The notes beneath the pieces were generated by a model. The model did not search any database. It saw only the letters and a program-made list of their open reading frames with translations, and was not told where the DNA came from. Shown here one piece after another: positions 21,686 to 32,589 of a DNA stretch of 64,000 nucleotides. Where the stretch lies: the NCBI GenBank assembly GCA_949825065.1, contig OX463849.1:34801199-34865198 (forward strand). Reading direction: 5' to 3'. Position 1 is the stretch's first letter, and every line of letters begins with the position of its first letter. Position numbers and translations under genes: made by a program. This stretch comes from Odontocerum albicorne (taxonomy: Eukaryota > Arthropoda > Insecta > Trichoptera > Odontoceridae).

Positions 21686-22565
21686 CGCAACAAAACAGAT
21701 TCTAAATCTACATTAAGCAGAATCAGAAAAATACTTTTTTTCTGTCCTATACCAGGTTTTTCCAACTGGTTATCCTAGCTATCACGGCATCTCAGTGACC
21801 ACCTGAGACTTCCTGGCTTGAAAAAATATTGAATTAATAAGTGTTCACCGAATTTTTACTGTTTTCCACTGTGCGTTTGCCAATGACACCATATTTACGG
21901 TCAGCCTAGATGGTCACAGTGGCAAGTAATGGATAGCTCGTGGTGACTACATACAAGTATAAACACTACTCATATGTACAGTAGTGAATAGTCAGTGACT
22001 AGGTATGAACAGTAGGGTGTTCTGTCCACCACACCGCCCCGTGTGGTGGCGGCTTTGCGGGGGACAAGAATTAATCATCTCGTTTCTGCTGGGCAGATTT
22101 CACCGTACAAACTGCAAACGATTTTATCTCACTTTATGCGATTTTACAGATAGCGTTTTAAAGACTTTCTTTAAATTTAACTAACCGTCATATAAACTAT
22201 GTTAGATATTATTTTTCTATGATGTTAACAACTTGGATCTAACAAAAATTATGCCTTTTATTTACTAATTTTTTTCATCATTATCAAACCGGTTTCAACA
22301 TTTGTTTCATCATTTCTCAGGGAGTGGTTTTTTCTGAATAATGAAAGCCAATTGAGAAAACTTTAAATTGTGCAGAATAAAGGGGTGAAGATTTTTTTTA
22401 AATAAAGCCAATAAAATATATTTACAGATATGCTTTGTTAATTAGATATGTGTTCGGTAAAAAAAATGTTTTTTATCTTAGTCAATATTTTTAAGTAACG
22501 TAATAATTTGTTTCCAAAGCATACTCTAAAAGATGTGATGTAAAATAAGGAGGTTCATAATGACC
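21686..22565. other. Unassigned sequence
   Basis: 21700-22090 is less AT-rich and ends with a GC-rich palindromic patch (ccacaccgccccgtgtggtgg, about 22028-22048). No gene or repeat family recognised; 22090-22560 is AT-rich. Confidence 0.3.
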
Positions 22566-22569
22566 CCAC

Positions 22570-22990
22570 GAGACATCGCGATGACTTGTATACGTACGTA
22601 CATACCATCACGCCCTTTCTCTGTCGGGTCAACAGAGGACAGAGCGCTACACTTTCCTATCTCGACACACATCCTTAGCTTCTTCCATATGTATGCAACT
22701 TAAACGATTTCTCTGACTTTCTGCGTTTTCTTATATTATAATATTATTCACTTGATCCAACCATACATTCCTTGGACTTTCTTTACCACGACTTCAACTC
22801 ACATTTGCACTATTTATCCGATTTGTTAGTCTTTCTTTATTCATTCGTTACACATGCCTAAACCATCTCAGTGTACTCTTCTTTATTTTACTTAACACAG
22901 CCTTAAGTTAACATTCACTTAATTCCGTATTCTGTCATACATTGTCACTTCGTGTATTCTTCTCAATGTACGCATTTCCAATTATTAAAA
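22570..22990 (-). mobile_element. LINE family A 3' fragment (copy 5)
   Basis: Reversed family A 3' end: cgtacataccatcacgccc, tctgtcgggtcaacagagg, then decayed coding sequence to cattcgttacacatgcc and tctgtcatacattgtcac. Many frame breaks. Confidence 0.8.
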
Positions 22991-23039
22991 TGACAAGTAA
23001 AAAAATATTTATGGAATAAATAATATTTCATTTGTTTAG

Positions 23040-23135
23040 ACTTCATTGTAAAACCATTTAGCGGGCTTATATCCAGGGCCAAAGGGTTCCAGTCGAGTTC
23101 TCACTTAAAACTTATTTAACATCTAATTAATCTGG
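23040..23135 (+). mobile_element. SINE type 1 remnant at the base of the 80-bp array
   Basis: After a decayed head, the sequence ccagtcgagttctcacttaa and acttatttaacatctaatta follows the linker and tail of SINE type 1 (compare cagtctggtttttacttaagg at about 55.59 kb). The tail then passes directly into the first satellite unit. Confidence 0.7.
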
Positions 23136-24033
23136 CAATAAACCTTCAAGGTTGTATTGTATACTACGACATAACATAAAATAGTTTTAACCCCTCAAGA
23201 GAGGTACAAATCTGGCAATAAACCTTCAAGGTTGTATTGTATACTACGACATAACATACAATAGTTTTAACCCCTCAAGAGAGGTACAAATCTGGCAATA
23301 AACCTTCAAGGTTGTATTGTATACTACGACATAACGTACAATAGTTTTAATCCCTCAAGAGAGGTACAAATCTGGCAATAAACCTTCAAGGTTGTATTGT
23401 ATACTACGACATAACGTACAATAGTTTTAATCCCTCAAGAGAGGTACAAATCTGGCAATAAACCTTCAAGGTTGTATTGTATACTACGACATAACATACA
23501 ATAGTTTTAACCCCTCAAGAGAGGTACAAATCTGGCAATAAACCTTCAAGGTTGTATTGAATACTACGACATAACATACAATAGTTTTAACCCCTCAAGA
23601 GAGGTACAAATCTGGCAATAAACCTTCAAGGTTGTATTGTATACTACGACATAACATACAATAGTTTTAACCCCTCAAGAGAGGTACAAATCTGGCAATA
23701 AACCTTCAAGGTTGTATTGTATACTACGACATAACGTACTATAGTTTTAATCCCTCAAGAGAGGTACAAATCTGGCAATAAACCTTCAAGGTTGTATTGT
23801 ATACTACGACATAACATACAATAGTTTTAACCCCTCAAGAGAGGTACAAATCTGGCAATAAACCTTCAAGGTTGTATTGTATACTACGACATAACGTACT
23901 ATAGTTTTAATCCCTCAAGAGAGGTACAAATCTGGCAATAAACCTTCAAGGTTGTATTGTATACTACGACATAACAAACAATAGTTTTAACCCCTCAAGA
24001 GAGGTACAAATCTGGCAATAACCCTTCAAGGTT
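23130..24033. repeat. 80-bp satellite, 11 full units
   Basis: atactacgacataac occurs at 23161 and then every 80 bp to 23961 without any insertion or deletion, so 11 units plus partial ends. Two linked variants alternate: units with acgtac also have aatccctc (units 3, 4, 8, 10); the others have aacccctc. The first half of each unit (ggcaataaaccttcaagg, ttgtattgtatac) resembles the SINE type 1 tail. No open frame. Confidence 0.96.
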
Positions 24034-24388
24034 ATAATTTTTCATAAATGAAAAAATCTTTCTCAAAGATTTAGATTTACTAATGTAGATCGCGCTTAGA
24101 TGGGGACTTATTTTGTCATCTGTAATAGTGTAGATCGTATTTAAATCCAACTGAACTTAACTTAATTTAAAAAGAGTGAAAGTACATATATATTGTCTTT
24201 GGTGTAAAAAAATGAGATGATATAGTTTGCGCTTTGTGGCACAATTGAGGGATTAGATGGAAAGGGAAACGATTGATTTTAAAGAATTTGTTTTTGTTTT
24301 ACTTTACGATCTTTAGGTTTTAATAAGTTTGAAAATTTTTGTTTATGAATTCAAAGGAAATTTAAGATTTAAATACGTATGTAACGTA
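24034..24388. other. AT-rich spacer
   Basis: Between satellite and mariner; a short repeat of gtagatcg at about 24083 and 24131. Nothing else seen. Confidence 0.3.
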
Positions 24389-25529
24389 TCAATCAACAAT
24401 TCCCGGGACTAACCAACAGATGGCACCTCTAATAACAAATCCATACTATTCTCAGTTAGTACCAACCTTTAGAAGTTACGTGTCAAACTTTCATGACATT
24501 CCGACATTGTGTCATTGAGTTACAGTGGTTTTAGTGACGCTACTTTTGCTATTTTCAAAACAATGGAAAAAAAACGAATTTCGTGTGTTGATAAAACGTT
24601 GCTTTTTAATGGGAAAAAATACCGTTCAAACTCAGCGATGGCTTGAAAAGTGTTATCCGGGCTCTGCTCCGTCGAAAACAAACATTTGTCGGTGGTATGC
24701 TGATTTCAAACGCGGTCGTACAGACACAAATGATGCTGAACGCTCTGGTCGTCCAAATGAGGCTGTTTCACCAGAAATATAAAAAAAACCCTCAAAATCG
24801 TAATGGAAAATTGCAAATCAAAGCTGCGTGAGATAGCTGAACGGAACAGAAACAACAACATATCGATGATTCAGAGCGCTGCTTGGCACTGTTTACGCAA
24901 AATAAACAGGATTTTTTTGCGTCGGTATGTGACAATGGATGAAACTTGGATCCATCACTATACTCCGGAATCAAATCGGCAGTCAGCTGAATGGAGAGCA
25001 GCCGGTGAAAGTTGTCCGAAGCGACCAAAAACTCAACAGTCGGTCGGTTTGTTATGGTCTTCGTATTTTGGAATGCGCATCAATAGCAAATATTACATAG
25101 CGTTATTGGAGCGTTTGAAGGCAGAAATTGCAAAAAAAACGTCCCCATATGAAGAAGAAAAAAGTTCTCTTTCATCAGGACAATGCACCGTGTCACAAGT
25201 CGATGGTAACGATGGCCAAATTGCATTAGTTGAACTTCGAATTGCTTCCGCACCCACCGTATTCTCCAGATTTGGCCCCCAGCGACTCTTGGCTGTTCAC
25301 AGACCTCAAAAAGATGCTCCAGGAGATTTGGCTCCAATGAAGAAGTGATTGCCGAAACTAACGCCTATTTTGAAACCAAAGATAAATCATTCTACACGGC
25401 TGGCATAGCAAAGTTAGGAAAGCGTTGGAATGAATGTATCGTTCTCGAAGGAGACTATGTTGATGAATAAAGAAAAATTTTGGCAAACAAATGTTGTTTT
25501 AGTAGTTAGTCCCGGGACTTACTGATCGA
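24389..25529 (+). mobile_element. Mariner 2 (irritans-like), about 1141 bp
   Basis: Inverted ends share TCCCGGGACTAAC (left 24401-24413; right, reversed, 25504-25516) with further matching bases out to 24389 and 25529. TA precedes the left end; the right flank is mutated (tg). Internal deletions account for the loss relative to the usual 1.28-1.3 kb. Confidence 0.88.
24563..25470 (+). pseudogene. Irritans-type mariner transposase pseudogene
   Basis: Recognisable blocks: a start MEKK with a frameshift in an A run, then EFRVLIKRCFLMGKNTVQTQ and DAERSGRP (HTH region), a stop at 24780, a deletion of the second HTH, then RRYVTMDETWIHHYTPESNR (first catalytic Asp), a second deletion, then frame-shifted HQDNAPCHKS and PHPPYSPDLAPSD (second and third Asp), ending EGDYVDE. 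Multiple indels and stops. Confidence 0.9.
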
Positions 25530-25829
25530 TGTGTTATATTGTATAATAAAAAATATTAAGGAACTCTTTCGAAAAACCATTTTTATTCTACTGGAACTGA
25601 GAGTCCAAATGGCAGGGTGGAAAAATATTTGTTGAACACCTTAATTTCCAAGATCCATTTCCGATCGTAAACAAACTTACAAAAACGCCGACTGAAAAAA
25701 TACTTATCCTCCTAAGAACCTACGTTAAACGAACCGTGACCAGTAAAATTCGAATCCATATCTAACTCGCATGTCTAGCGGGTGTGTTAACCATTAAAAC
25801 AAAGCTTCTTTTTTGTATATCTAACTTGA
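25530..25829. other. Spacer
   Basis: A further decayed SINE-head-like block may lie at 25735-25800 (aattcgaatccatatctaac, ctagcgggtgtgttaacc, minus orientation). No gene. Confidence 0.35.
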
Positions 25830-26060
25830 CCTGTGATCAATTTCCACCTCCGTTGTCTATTCGATACGACACTATCTTCCAGCCCTGAGGTTGCGACTCT
25901 CATTCCAGTCTGCATCCATTTTTTTTTCAAGTGAATCAAAACAGTTCTAACTGTAGTGTCTTTAAAATATTTCTGGCTGATTGTAAGAGATTACCACATG
26001 GCTATGAAATCGCCAGCTTGTATCATATTCAACGAAAGTGTAATATAACACAAATATTTA
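25830..26060 (+). mobile_element. SINE type 1 (copy with tail)
   Basis: Decayed head (ctgaggttgcgactctcattcc) at 25860-25905, a T-rich linker, and the tail gattgtaagagattaccaca, tcatattcaacgaaagtgta ending near 26055. Confidence 0.75.
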
Positions 26061-26159
26061 AGAAAACAAAGCAATAGTTTAAAAATACACACGTCAATAA
26101 TCATATAAAAGTATATTCCCCTTCGATCCGTTGACTGACTAACTAGGATTTCTTGTTTA

Positions 26160-26238
26160 AGTCAACCAACTTGTGATCGAATTCACGACCTCCAGACTAA
26201 ATAAACAGATGTCTTATCGTTTAGGCCACCGAGGTGTT
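26160..26238 (-). mobile_element. SINE type 1 head (minus)
   Basis: Plus strand: cgaattcacgacctccagac and gtcttatcgtttaggccacc, the reverse of box B and box A. The hAT element at 26247 lies directly next to its 5' edge. Confidence 0.7.
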
Positions 26239-26246
26239 CTATAGTG

Positions 26247-26747
26247 CAGTGTTCCCTAACCTTATTAGACCTGTGGACCGGTAAAAAAAGGAAAAAAATT
26301 TCGCGGACCACTAATACTGAAATAAAAATGTTTTTTTTATTTAATATTTTTTTTATCTTATATTGTGACAGATGGACATACGAGTATGTAACTATAATTG
26401 ACAAATATACATATAACAGTTAAACAATTTTATTTGTAACATTGTCTGATACAATTAAAATTGAACAAAAACCATGGGGTTTTTGCAACAAACTAATGCG
26501 AAACCTGCTGTTGATCTTTGCTAATATATTGAATATTCTTGGCTGCAGTGCTGTCTCTGACAGACGAAGTGCTGCATTCACGTCCAGTATATTCCTTTGT
26601 TTCGATTTTATTGAGGACATGGATGAAAATCGTATATTTACTATTTTTACATGGCGAATTTCTTGAAATTTGACATACTGTTTGCGGCCCGGCGGATAGT
26701 CTCTGCGGCCCGGCACCGGGCCGCGGACCACCGGTTGGGGAACACTG
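26247..26747 (-). mobile_element. hAT element 1, 501 bp deletion derivative
   Basis: Ends CAGTGTTCCCTAACC (left) and its counterpart GGTTGGGGAACACTG (right), flanked by an exact 8-bp duplication ctatagtg (26239-26246, 26748-26755). The subterminal regions contain CGGACCAC and CCGCGGACCACCGG. This is the standard hAT structure. Only a transposase C-terminus is left inside. Confidence 0.95.
26425..26680 (-). pseudogene. hAT transposase C-terminal (dimerisation) remnant
   Basis: The minus strand reads SSIKSKQRNILDVNAALRLS then ETALQPRIFNILAKI, similar to the 'K.K.RNRL.V...LR..LS...PRI..L' end of the hATC dimerisation region. The catalytic domain is absent, so the element is non-autonomous. Confidence 0.8.
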
Positions 26748-26755
26748 CTATAGTG

Positions 26756-26925
26756 GACAGTAATAAAATAATTTAACTTAAATATTAATAATTAATTGGC
26801 TTTGTACATAACGAAAAGAAAAATGATTATTAAAATAAAAACGGAAATAAATTAAACTTTTATGGTATGCGAATCTGTGGAAATTATAGGTCACAAATAT
26901 TTGTCCCAGTAATTTAAATATCTGC
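26756..26925. other. AT-rich spacer
   Basis: Nothing recognised. Confidence 0.3.
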
Positions 26926-26929
26926 CTGT

Positions 26930-27115
26930 ATCTTGCGGGGCACATACTGTGAAAAAGACATTGAATACCAACCGATCAGAAATATTTTAAAGATACCTTA
27001 AGCGAAAACCAGACTCTGATTAAAAAAAATGAGTTCCAGTGGGAATCAAACCCGTAACCTCCAGCCTGCAAAACAGACGTCTTACCAACAAGAACATAAA
27101 GGTCATCTGTCACAG
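26930..27115 (-). mobile_element. SINE type 1 (minus, nearly complete)
   Basis: Plus strand order: ttaagcgaaaaccagactctg (linker), gagttccagtgggaatcaaa and acccgtaacctccagcc (box B region), cagacgtcttaccaacaag (box A region). Mirrors the plus-strand copies. Confidence 0.78.
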
Positions 27116-27960
27116 ATTACTTTGTTCTATTTCCCACTGTTCCATTTGTAAAGTCCAAAATAATTTTTAACAAAAATTTTCATTATCATTATAAATATTA
27201 TTTAATTGATTAAAATATATCATCGCAGGGAAATTAGCTCAACGATTTCTATTTTTTTTAATAAATAAATAAAAAAACTTGAAAATTTTACATTAATATG
27301 TTAATGTGTAAAAAAACTTTCCTTCTACCGTACCATTTCATCAAAAAATCAAAATGCGCGTAAATATAAAATTTGGCACTTTGCTGAAATTGCACATGTC
27401 CACCGGTGTATTTTATTGGAAACAACAGTTGAAATTTTACATTTTCCCTCTCAGTCGGATGCAATTATTTCGTGTTATTTGAAATCCGCGGGGAATTTGA
27501 CAAATTAGTATTCCAGAAAATCCTCCGTATAAAGCTTTGATTGAATGACAAACAATGCGATGCAGTCGCGACACACGGAATACCCTGTACCTGTATACAA
27601 ACAGTATTGCTTTGTTACAGAACTAGGATTAAAGTGTTCGAGTTTTGTATTGTTGGGTATAGGGTGTATGTAACATTTCGATTAATTGCATTTCCATATA
27701 GTGAAATCCACTTGCAACGGTGAGCTGTTATGCAGAACAATGGAAAGCCATAAATTCATATTTTTGGTAATAAATCGAATGGATTTTGGAGATGAGTAAT
27801 CCTGCAATAAACGCATAGATCAGATTTAGGATATTATGTGTTATAACCCAATATTTCACCATCGTCTTGTTTGAGTTAAATATGTTTGCTTGATTAAATT
27901 AGAAGTATATCAATATACAAGTATGAAAGTGTTTTTTTTTTATTTTTACAAACGTTTGAC
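27116..27960. other. Unassigned sequence
   Basis: 27350-27790 is somewhat less AT-rich with no recognisable element; a 60-codon open frame at 27541 has no domain. May be unique DNA. Confidence 0.3.
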
Positions 27961-27961
27961 G

Positions 27962-28165
27962 ACGACCTCCGTAGCTTAATTAATATAAATCTTCTTTGCC
28001 GACTCGGGAGTTGTAAGTTGGATTCTCCTTGGAAATAATTATAAAAAAGGATTCCAATCAGGTTTACACTTAAGACCTCTTAAATATATTTTTGGTTCGT
28101 TGGATTGCCACACAAAAATAAGTCTGCCAGGTTATACTATATTCAACGAAAGTATAATAATAGCA
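27962..28165 (+). mobile_element. SINE type 1 (complete but diverged)
   Basis: Head gacgacctccgtagcttaat and gttgtaagttggattctcc, linker caggtttacacttaagacc, tail gttggattgccacac and actatattcaacgaaagtat. Head, linker and tail are in the standard order over about 200 bp. Confidence 0.78.
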
Positions 28166-28378
28166 GTAGAATAATACAATTTCTTCTTCTTGAATTATGG
28201 CCGTGATATATAAAGTAGCATACGTCAGTGTCAAGTGATGCCCACTTCATAGAATCTCGTAAATTTTATTCACATGGGTGACATCGGAGCACTTGGTTAC
28301 CTCATCCATAGTAATACAATTTTACTGGTGTATATTTACATTGTATAACGTGGTTAAACTATTAAACTTTTGAATTCT

Positions 28379-28988
28379 TTTTGTAAGCAAATTTTGTAAG
28401 GAAATTTAAATCAGTACTATTATATTAAAGTGAAATTTGTACATAAAGGAATTTTCGTAAGGAAATTTGAATCAGTAATATTATATTAAAGTGAAATTTG
28501 AACATAAAGGAATTTTCGTAAGGAAATTTGAATCAGTAATATTATATTAAAGTGAAATTTGAACATAAAGGAATTTTCGTAAGGAAATTTGAATCAGTAA
28601 TATTATATTAAAGTGAAATTTGAACATAAAGGAATTTTCGTAAGGAAATTTGAATCAGTAATATTATATTAAAGTGAAATTTGAACATAAAGGAATTTTC
28701 GTAAGGAAATTTGAATCAGTAATATTATATTAAAGTGAAATTTGAACATAAAGGAATTTTCGTAAGGAAATTTGAATCAGTAATATTATATTAAAGTGAA
28801 ATTTGAACATAAAGGAATTTTCGTAAGGAAATTTGAATCAGTAATATTAAATTTGAACATAATGGAATTTTCGTAAGGATATTTGAATCAGTAATATTAT
28901 ATTAAAGTGAAATTAGAACATAAAGGAGTTTTTGTAAGGAAGTTTGAATCAGTACTATTAAATTAAAGTGAAATTTGAACATAACCTA
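28379..28988. repeat. 61-bp satellite, about 10 units
   Basis: ggaattttcgtaaggaaatt recurs every 61 bp from 28447 to 28813. The central seven units are virtually identical, while the outer units (28379, and after 28860) are diverged and one is shortened by about 12 bp. That pattern fits homogenisation in the middle of the array. AT-rich, no frame. Confidence 0.95.
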
Positions 28989-28989
28989 A

Positions 28990-29400
28990 AATATACCGTA
29001 GAAATATGAGTACTTACAAGAAAATTTAATAAGACAATGTACTATAGAATATTTTAGTGCCAACTATAAATGCTGTAGAAATACGTGCACTAAAAAGAAA
29101 ACATGAAGTGACAATGTATGACAGAATATGGTTAGAAGTGATTAGAAATGAATGTGAACTTAAGACAGGAATATTATTATAAAGGATGAAGAAGAGCACT
29201 TTACGATGGTTTGAACACGTATAAAAATTGAATGAAGAAAGGCTAAAAAAGCAAAATAGAGTTTACATATGAGTGAAAGGCTTTGTAGAGGAAGACGAAA
29301 GATGGAATGATTCGATCAAATTAATGATATTTTAAAAGGATGAAATGTGAAAAGGAGCTATATCAGAATTGAGTAAGCCTGCATCAACTTGTGGAAGCTT
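28990..29400 (+). pseudogene. LINE family A ORF2 C-terminus (copy 6)
   Basis: Plus strand reads VEIRALKRKHEVTMYDRIW, RNECELKTG, MKKSTLRWFEHV, LNEERLKKQNRVYI and QINDILKG with several stops and small indels between (29085-29350). The block order is the one used to define family A. Confidence 0.82.
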
Positions 29401-29786
29401 TCGATTCTGCAAAGCAAGTTGCATCTCGTTCTACAAGTGAACCCATGTGTTTTCTATACCTCAAGATCTATCCATAAAATTCTCGAAAAGTCCAATTGTT
29501 CTATGTAAGCATTGTTCCACTAAAAAAAAAATCTAAATTCTCTACCACTATAAAATAAGTCTTCGACAATTACGTAAGTCTACTGGTAAAATTTGGTAAT
29601 ATTTTGTGGTGTACATACATACATTGAACTTAAATATACATAGGCATTAATATTAAATAATTTTATACAATGCCTGTAATCTATTATTACTACTGCTTTT
29701 TGTATGTTCATGTTAGTTTAAGATAAAGTTTTGTATTTTTTGTCAATTATTTTAAGTACTTGTATAACTTGTCATTTGTTCATTTG
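29401..29786. other. AT-rich spacer
   Basis: Nothing recognised. Confidence 0.3.
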
Positions 29787-29788
29787 TA

Positions 29789-31076
29789 TTAGGTGTACAA
29801 ATAAGTTTCCGCCGTTTTTTATCAAAAATTGGGCATTTATTGTGAAAGAACGGAACCTCATGTTTTATTCGAAGTATTGCCCATCGCTTGCCACTACCTT
29901 TTCCCATCTTTCTGGCAGCATACGGATACAGCGTCGGAAGAATGCTTCATCTTTTGAGGCTATCCACGAATCGACTCAATTTTTGGTATCTTCATATGAT
30001 GTGAAGTGCTGCTCAGACAGGCCATGCGTCATCGATCAAAACAAGTGGTAATCAGAAGGAGCAATGTCTGGTGAATACAGCGGGTGGGGTAAAACTTCTC
30101 AATTGAGTGTTTCCAAATAGGTTTTGACCGGTGCCGCAACATGTGGACTAGCATTATCATGCAGGAGAATAATTTTGTCGTGTCTGGCGTAGTAGTGGGC
30201 GCGCTTTTCCTCGAGTGCTCGACTCAATCTCATCAATTATGTTCGGTAGACAGCCCCAGCAATGGTTTCATTCGGTTTGAGCAACTCATAATACACGACA
30301 CCAAGCTGATCCCACCAAATACACAACAAGAGTTTTTTTCCATGAATATTTGGCTTAGCCGTAGATGTTGAAGCATGACCAGGGGATCCCCATGATTTCT
30401 TCCTTTTTGGATTATCATAATGGATGCATTTTTCATCACCAGTGACTATATGGTGCAGAAAACCCTTTCGTTTATGCCTGGCAAGCAGCATTTCACATGT
30501 GGAAAATTGGCATTCAAAGTTTCTCCGTGTCAGTTCATATGAATCCCAATTTCTTTGTTTTTGAATCATTCCCAATGATTTCAACCCATGTGAAATTGCT
30601 TGTTGAGTCACTCCTAATGTAAGTGCAAGTTCTTCTTGCGTTTGGCACGAATCTTGATCCAATAATACTTCCAATTCCGCGTCTTCGTACACTTTCGGCC
30701 TTCCGCTACGTTCTTTGTCTTCGATGTCAAATTCACCGTTCTTAAACTTTTGAAACCACTCACGACAACTTCTCTCACTTAAGGCAGCCTCACCATATGC
30801 TTCTACAAGCAATCGATGCGCCTCAGCTGCAGATTTCTTCAAATTGAAGAAGTAAATCAAAAGTTCCCGCAAATGACGCTTATTCGGCTCAAAACTTGAC
30901 ATTTTCGAACACAAAAAAATATGTTATACTGATAAAAATTCACTAATATTTCAAGGTCATGTTGTTGACAGATGTCCAACCTTACGATAATGACATTTTA
31001 CATCTGACAATTTTAACCATAACTTACTGGTGGCGCCAACTTTTGTCAAACGGCGGTGACTTATTTGTACACCCAA
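29789..31076 (-). mobile_element. Mariner 3 (mauritiana/mellifera-type), full length 1288 bp
   Basis: Ends TTAGGTGTACAAATAAG and (reversed) TTGGGTGTACAAATAAG, each bordered by TA (29787-29788, 31077-31078). Full-length sister of mariner 1, with no internal deletion. The length agrees with the 1.28-1.29 kb usual for mariners. Confidence 0.95.
29865..30902 (-). pseudogene. Mariner 3 transposase, three nonsense mutations
   Basis: A continuous 346-codon frame (345 residues, the same length as Mos1) starts MSSFEPNKRHLRELLIYFF and ends ASDGQYFE. Both HTH regions (about residues 20-55 and 75-110), GDEKCIHYDN, LLHDNAS and YSPDIAPSDYHLF are present, so all three catalytic Asp (DD34D) remain. The Trp usually found in the GDEKW block is Cys. 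Stops interrupt it at 30237-30239, 30099-30101 and 29976-29978. No frameshift: decay has been by point mutation only. Confidence 0.94.
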
Positions 31077-31078
31077 TA

Positions 31079-31613
31079 TATAAAATACACTGTTGTGTCG
31101 TTAATTAAATAAACTAAATAAAATAAGTGTATGAATGTGTGCCACGAGAAGATAGGCTAGCATTATGTCCTCTCTACCTACCTAAAAACATGACTGTACC
31201 ACTTTTTAGAAAAAATAGTACTAATGAGAAAAGAACCAGGCGTCATTCCAACTAGGCCACGAAAGTCGTTGTTTAAAAGACAAAAACAAGACCAATATTA
31301 ATTTAAATTTTCTTTTTTTTTTTAAAGATAATTATTATGGTATTAGAACTGCAGTTAGTAAGCCCCTGATGTAAAGTTTTATAATGGGTGGACAGAAAAC
31401 GAATGCATTTTGTTTGATTAATCGTTACAACAGACTGTCGAGTGCACACAAGTTTTTTACATGGTTACAGGTAAAACAATTACAGAGCTGTAATTAATGG
31501 ATATATCCATCAGGATTAAATAGAAAAAATAAAGCGATACAAGTTGAAAAATATTTTGTTCTAAAACAAAATATTAAATTATTTCAACTAGTATAACTGT
31601 GATTTTTATTATT
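31079..31613. other. Spacer with a SINE trace
   Basis: About 31215-31275 (minus) carries aaccaggcgtcattccaac and taggccacgaaagtc, a SINE-head box A region. No gene. Confidence 0.4.
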
Positions 31614-31615
31614 TA

Positions 31616-32587
31616 TGAGTTTGTTCGGTAAACAAAAGCCAACAATTAAGCTTCAAATTCAATCAAACATAACTTAAGAGTAAATAAACTTTACAAATCA
31701 AAGTTGTTATTTATATATATTTTTATTTAGTTCCAGACATTTTTGACAACGAATTACAAACTTATTTGTACAAGTATGTTATAGAATAAAACTTAGACGG
31801 ATTAGAATCTGTTAATTATTTAAAGACATTACCTGCCGTCTTGTACTTCCACCTTAAATGGCTATCGAGGTGCTTAAAAATCGATTGGCGATAGATTGTG
31901 TGAGTAAGGCGGATGAGGTAATGTTTCTTACCTAAAATCGTTATTTTTTTTGTATTGAGATGAATACGATTTAAAAGTAGACTATAATGGTTACGCAATA
32001 TCAAGAAAGATCGTACTTCGGAGCAACACATTTTGATCATCATTACATTCATTTGGAACCCACCTGTCAAGCTTTTTCACCTTTCCAGTTTCATTCAAAT
32101 GTACAAAAATTTTAGCAGCTTCATCACCCAATTCTTATTGTGCCATTTCCCGTACCGTTTGTTGCGCGTTTTATTCCGAATAAAGTTTTCAATACATCGT
32201 TTTCAACAGTAGCAGGACGTCCTCGACCCTCTTCATCTTTAAGACTTACGTCTCCGTTCCTAAACTTTTCGAACCAATGACGTACTATTTGTTCTAAAGG
32301 CGTTCCTTTAATCCATATTTTGTTAACATTGCGTATTACGAGTATATGAGATGCATAATGTCCAAGTTTAAATTTATGCACAAAAATTACACGTAGTTCT
32401 TTTTCAATCACATTTCTGAAGAATTAGTAACGTAAGTTTAATGACTGACTCTATAAATTAATACAGCATTCCGATTCAATTCCTGACTGTCACAGAAGAA
32501 CAAATAAACAAATATTTTCTAGCAAATAACATTCGAAATCATAAAATACTCGTTTTAAAAACGGTCATTATTTTTGGAACAACCTAA
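31616..32587 (-). mobile_element. Mariner 4 (Hsmar1/cecropia-like), 972-bp relic
   Basis: The right end, reversed, is TTAGGTTGTTCCAAAAATAA with TA outside (32588-32589). The left end at 31616 (tgagtttgttcggtaaac) aligns at about 17 of 25 positions and also has TA outside. It contains a matching decayed transposase. The left end is less certain. Confidence 0.8.
31735..32411 (-). pseudogene. Hsmar1-like mariner transposase pseudogene
   Basis: The minus strand reads KELRVIFVHKFKLGHYASHI, RHWFEKFRNGDVSLKDEEGR and GRPATVENDVLKTL (N-terminal HTH), then in other frames GKVKKLDRWVPNE, EVRSFLILRNHYSLLLNRI, and near the end YRQSIFKHLDSHLRWKY with a C-terminal trace. The blocks fit the SETMAR-type transposase order. 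The middle, with the catalytic Asp motifs, is deleted. Confidence 0.82.
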
Positions 32588-32589
32588 TA

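Noticed and set aside
23130..24033. CRISPR-like regular repeats
   Set aside because: The whole 80-bp unit repeats with no variable spacers, and the window is eukaryotic. It is a satellite. The same holds for the 61-, 59- and 46-bp arrays.
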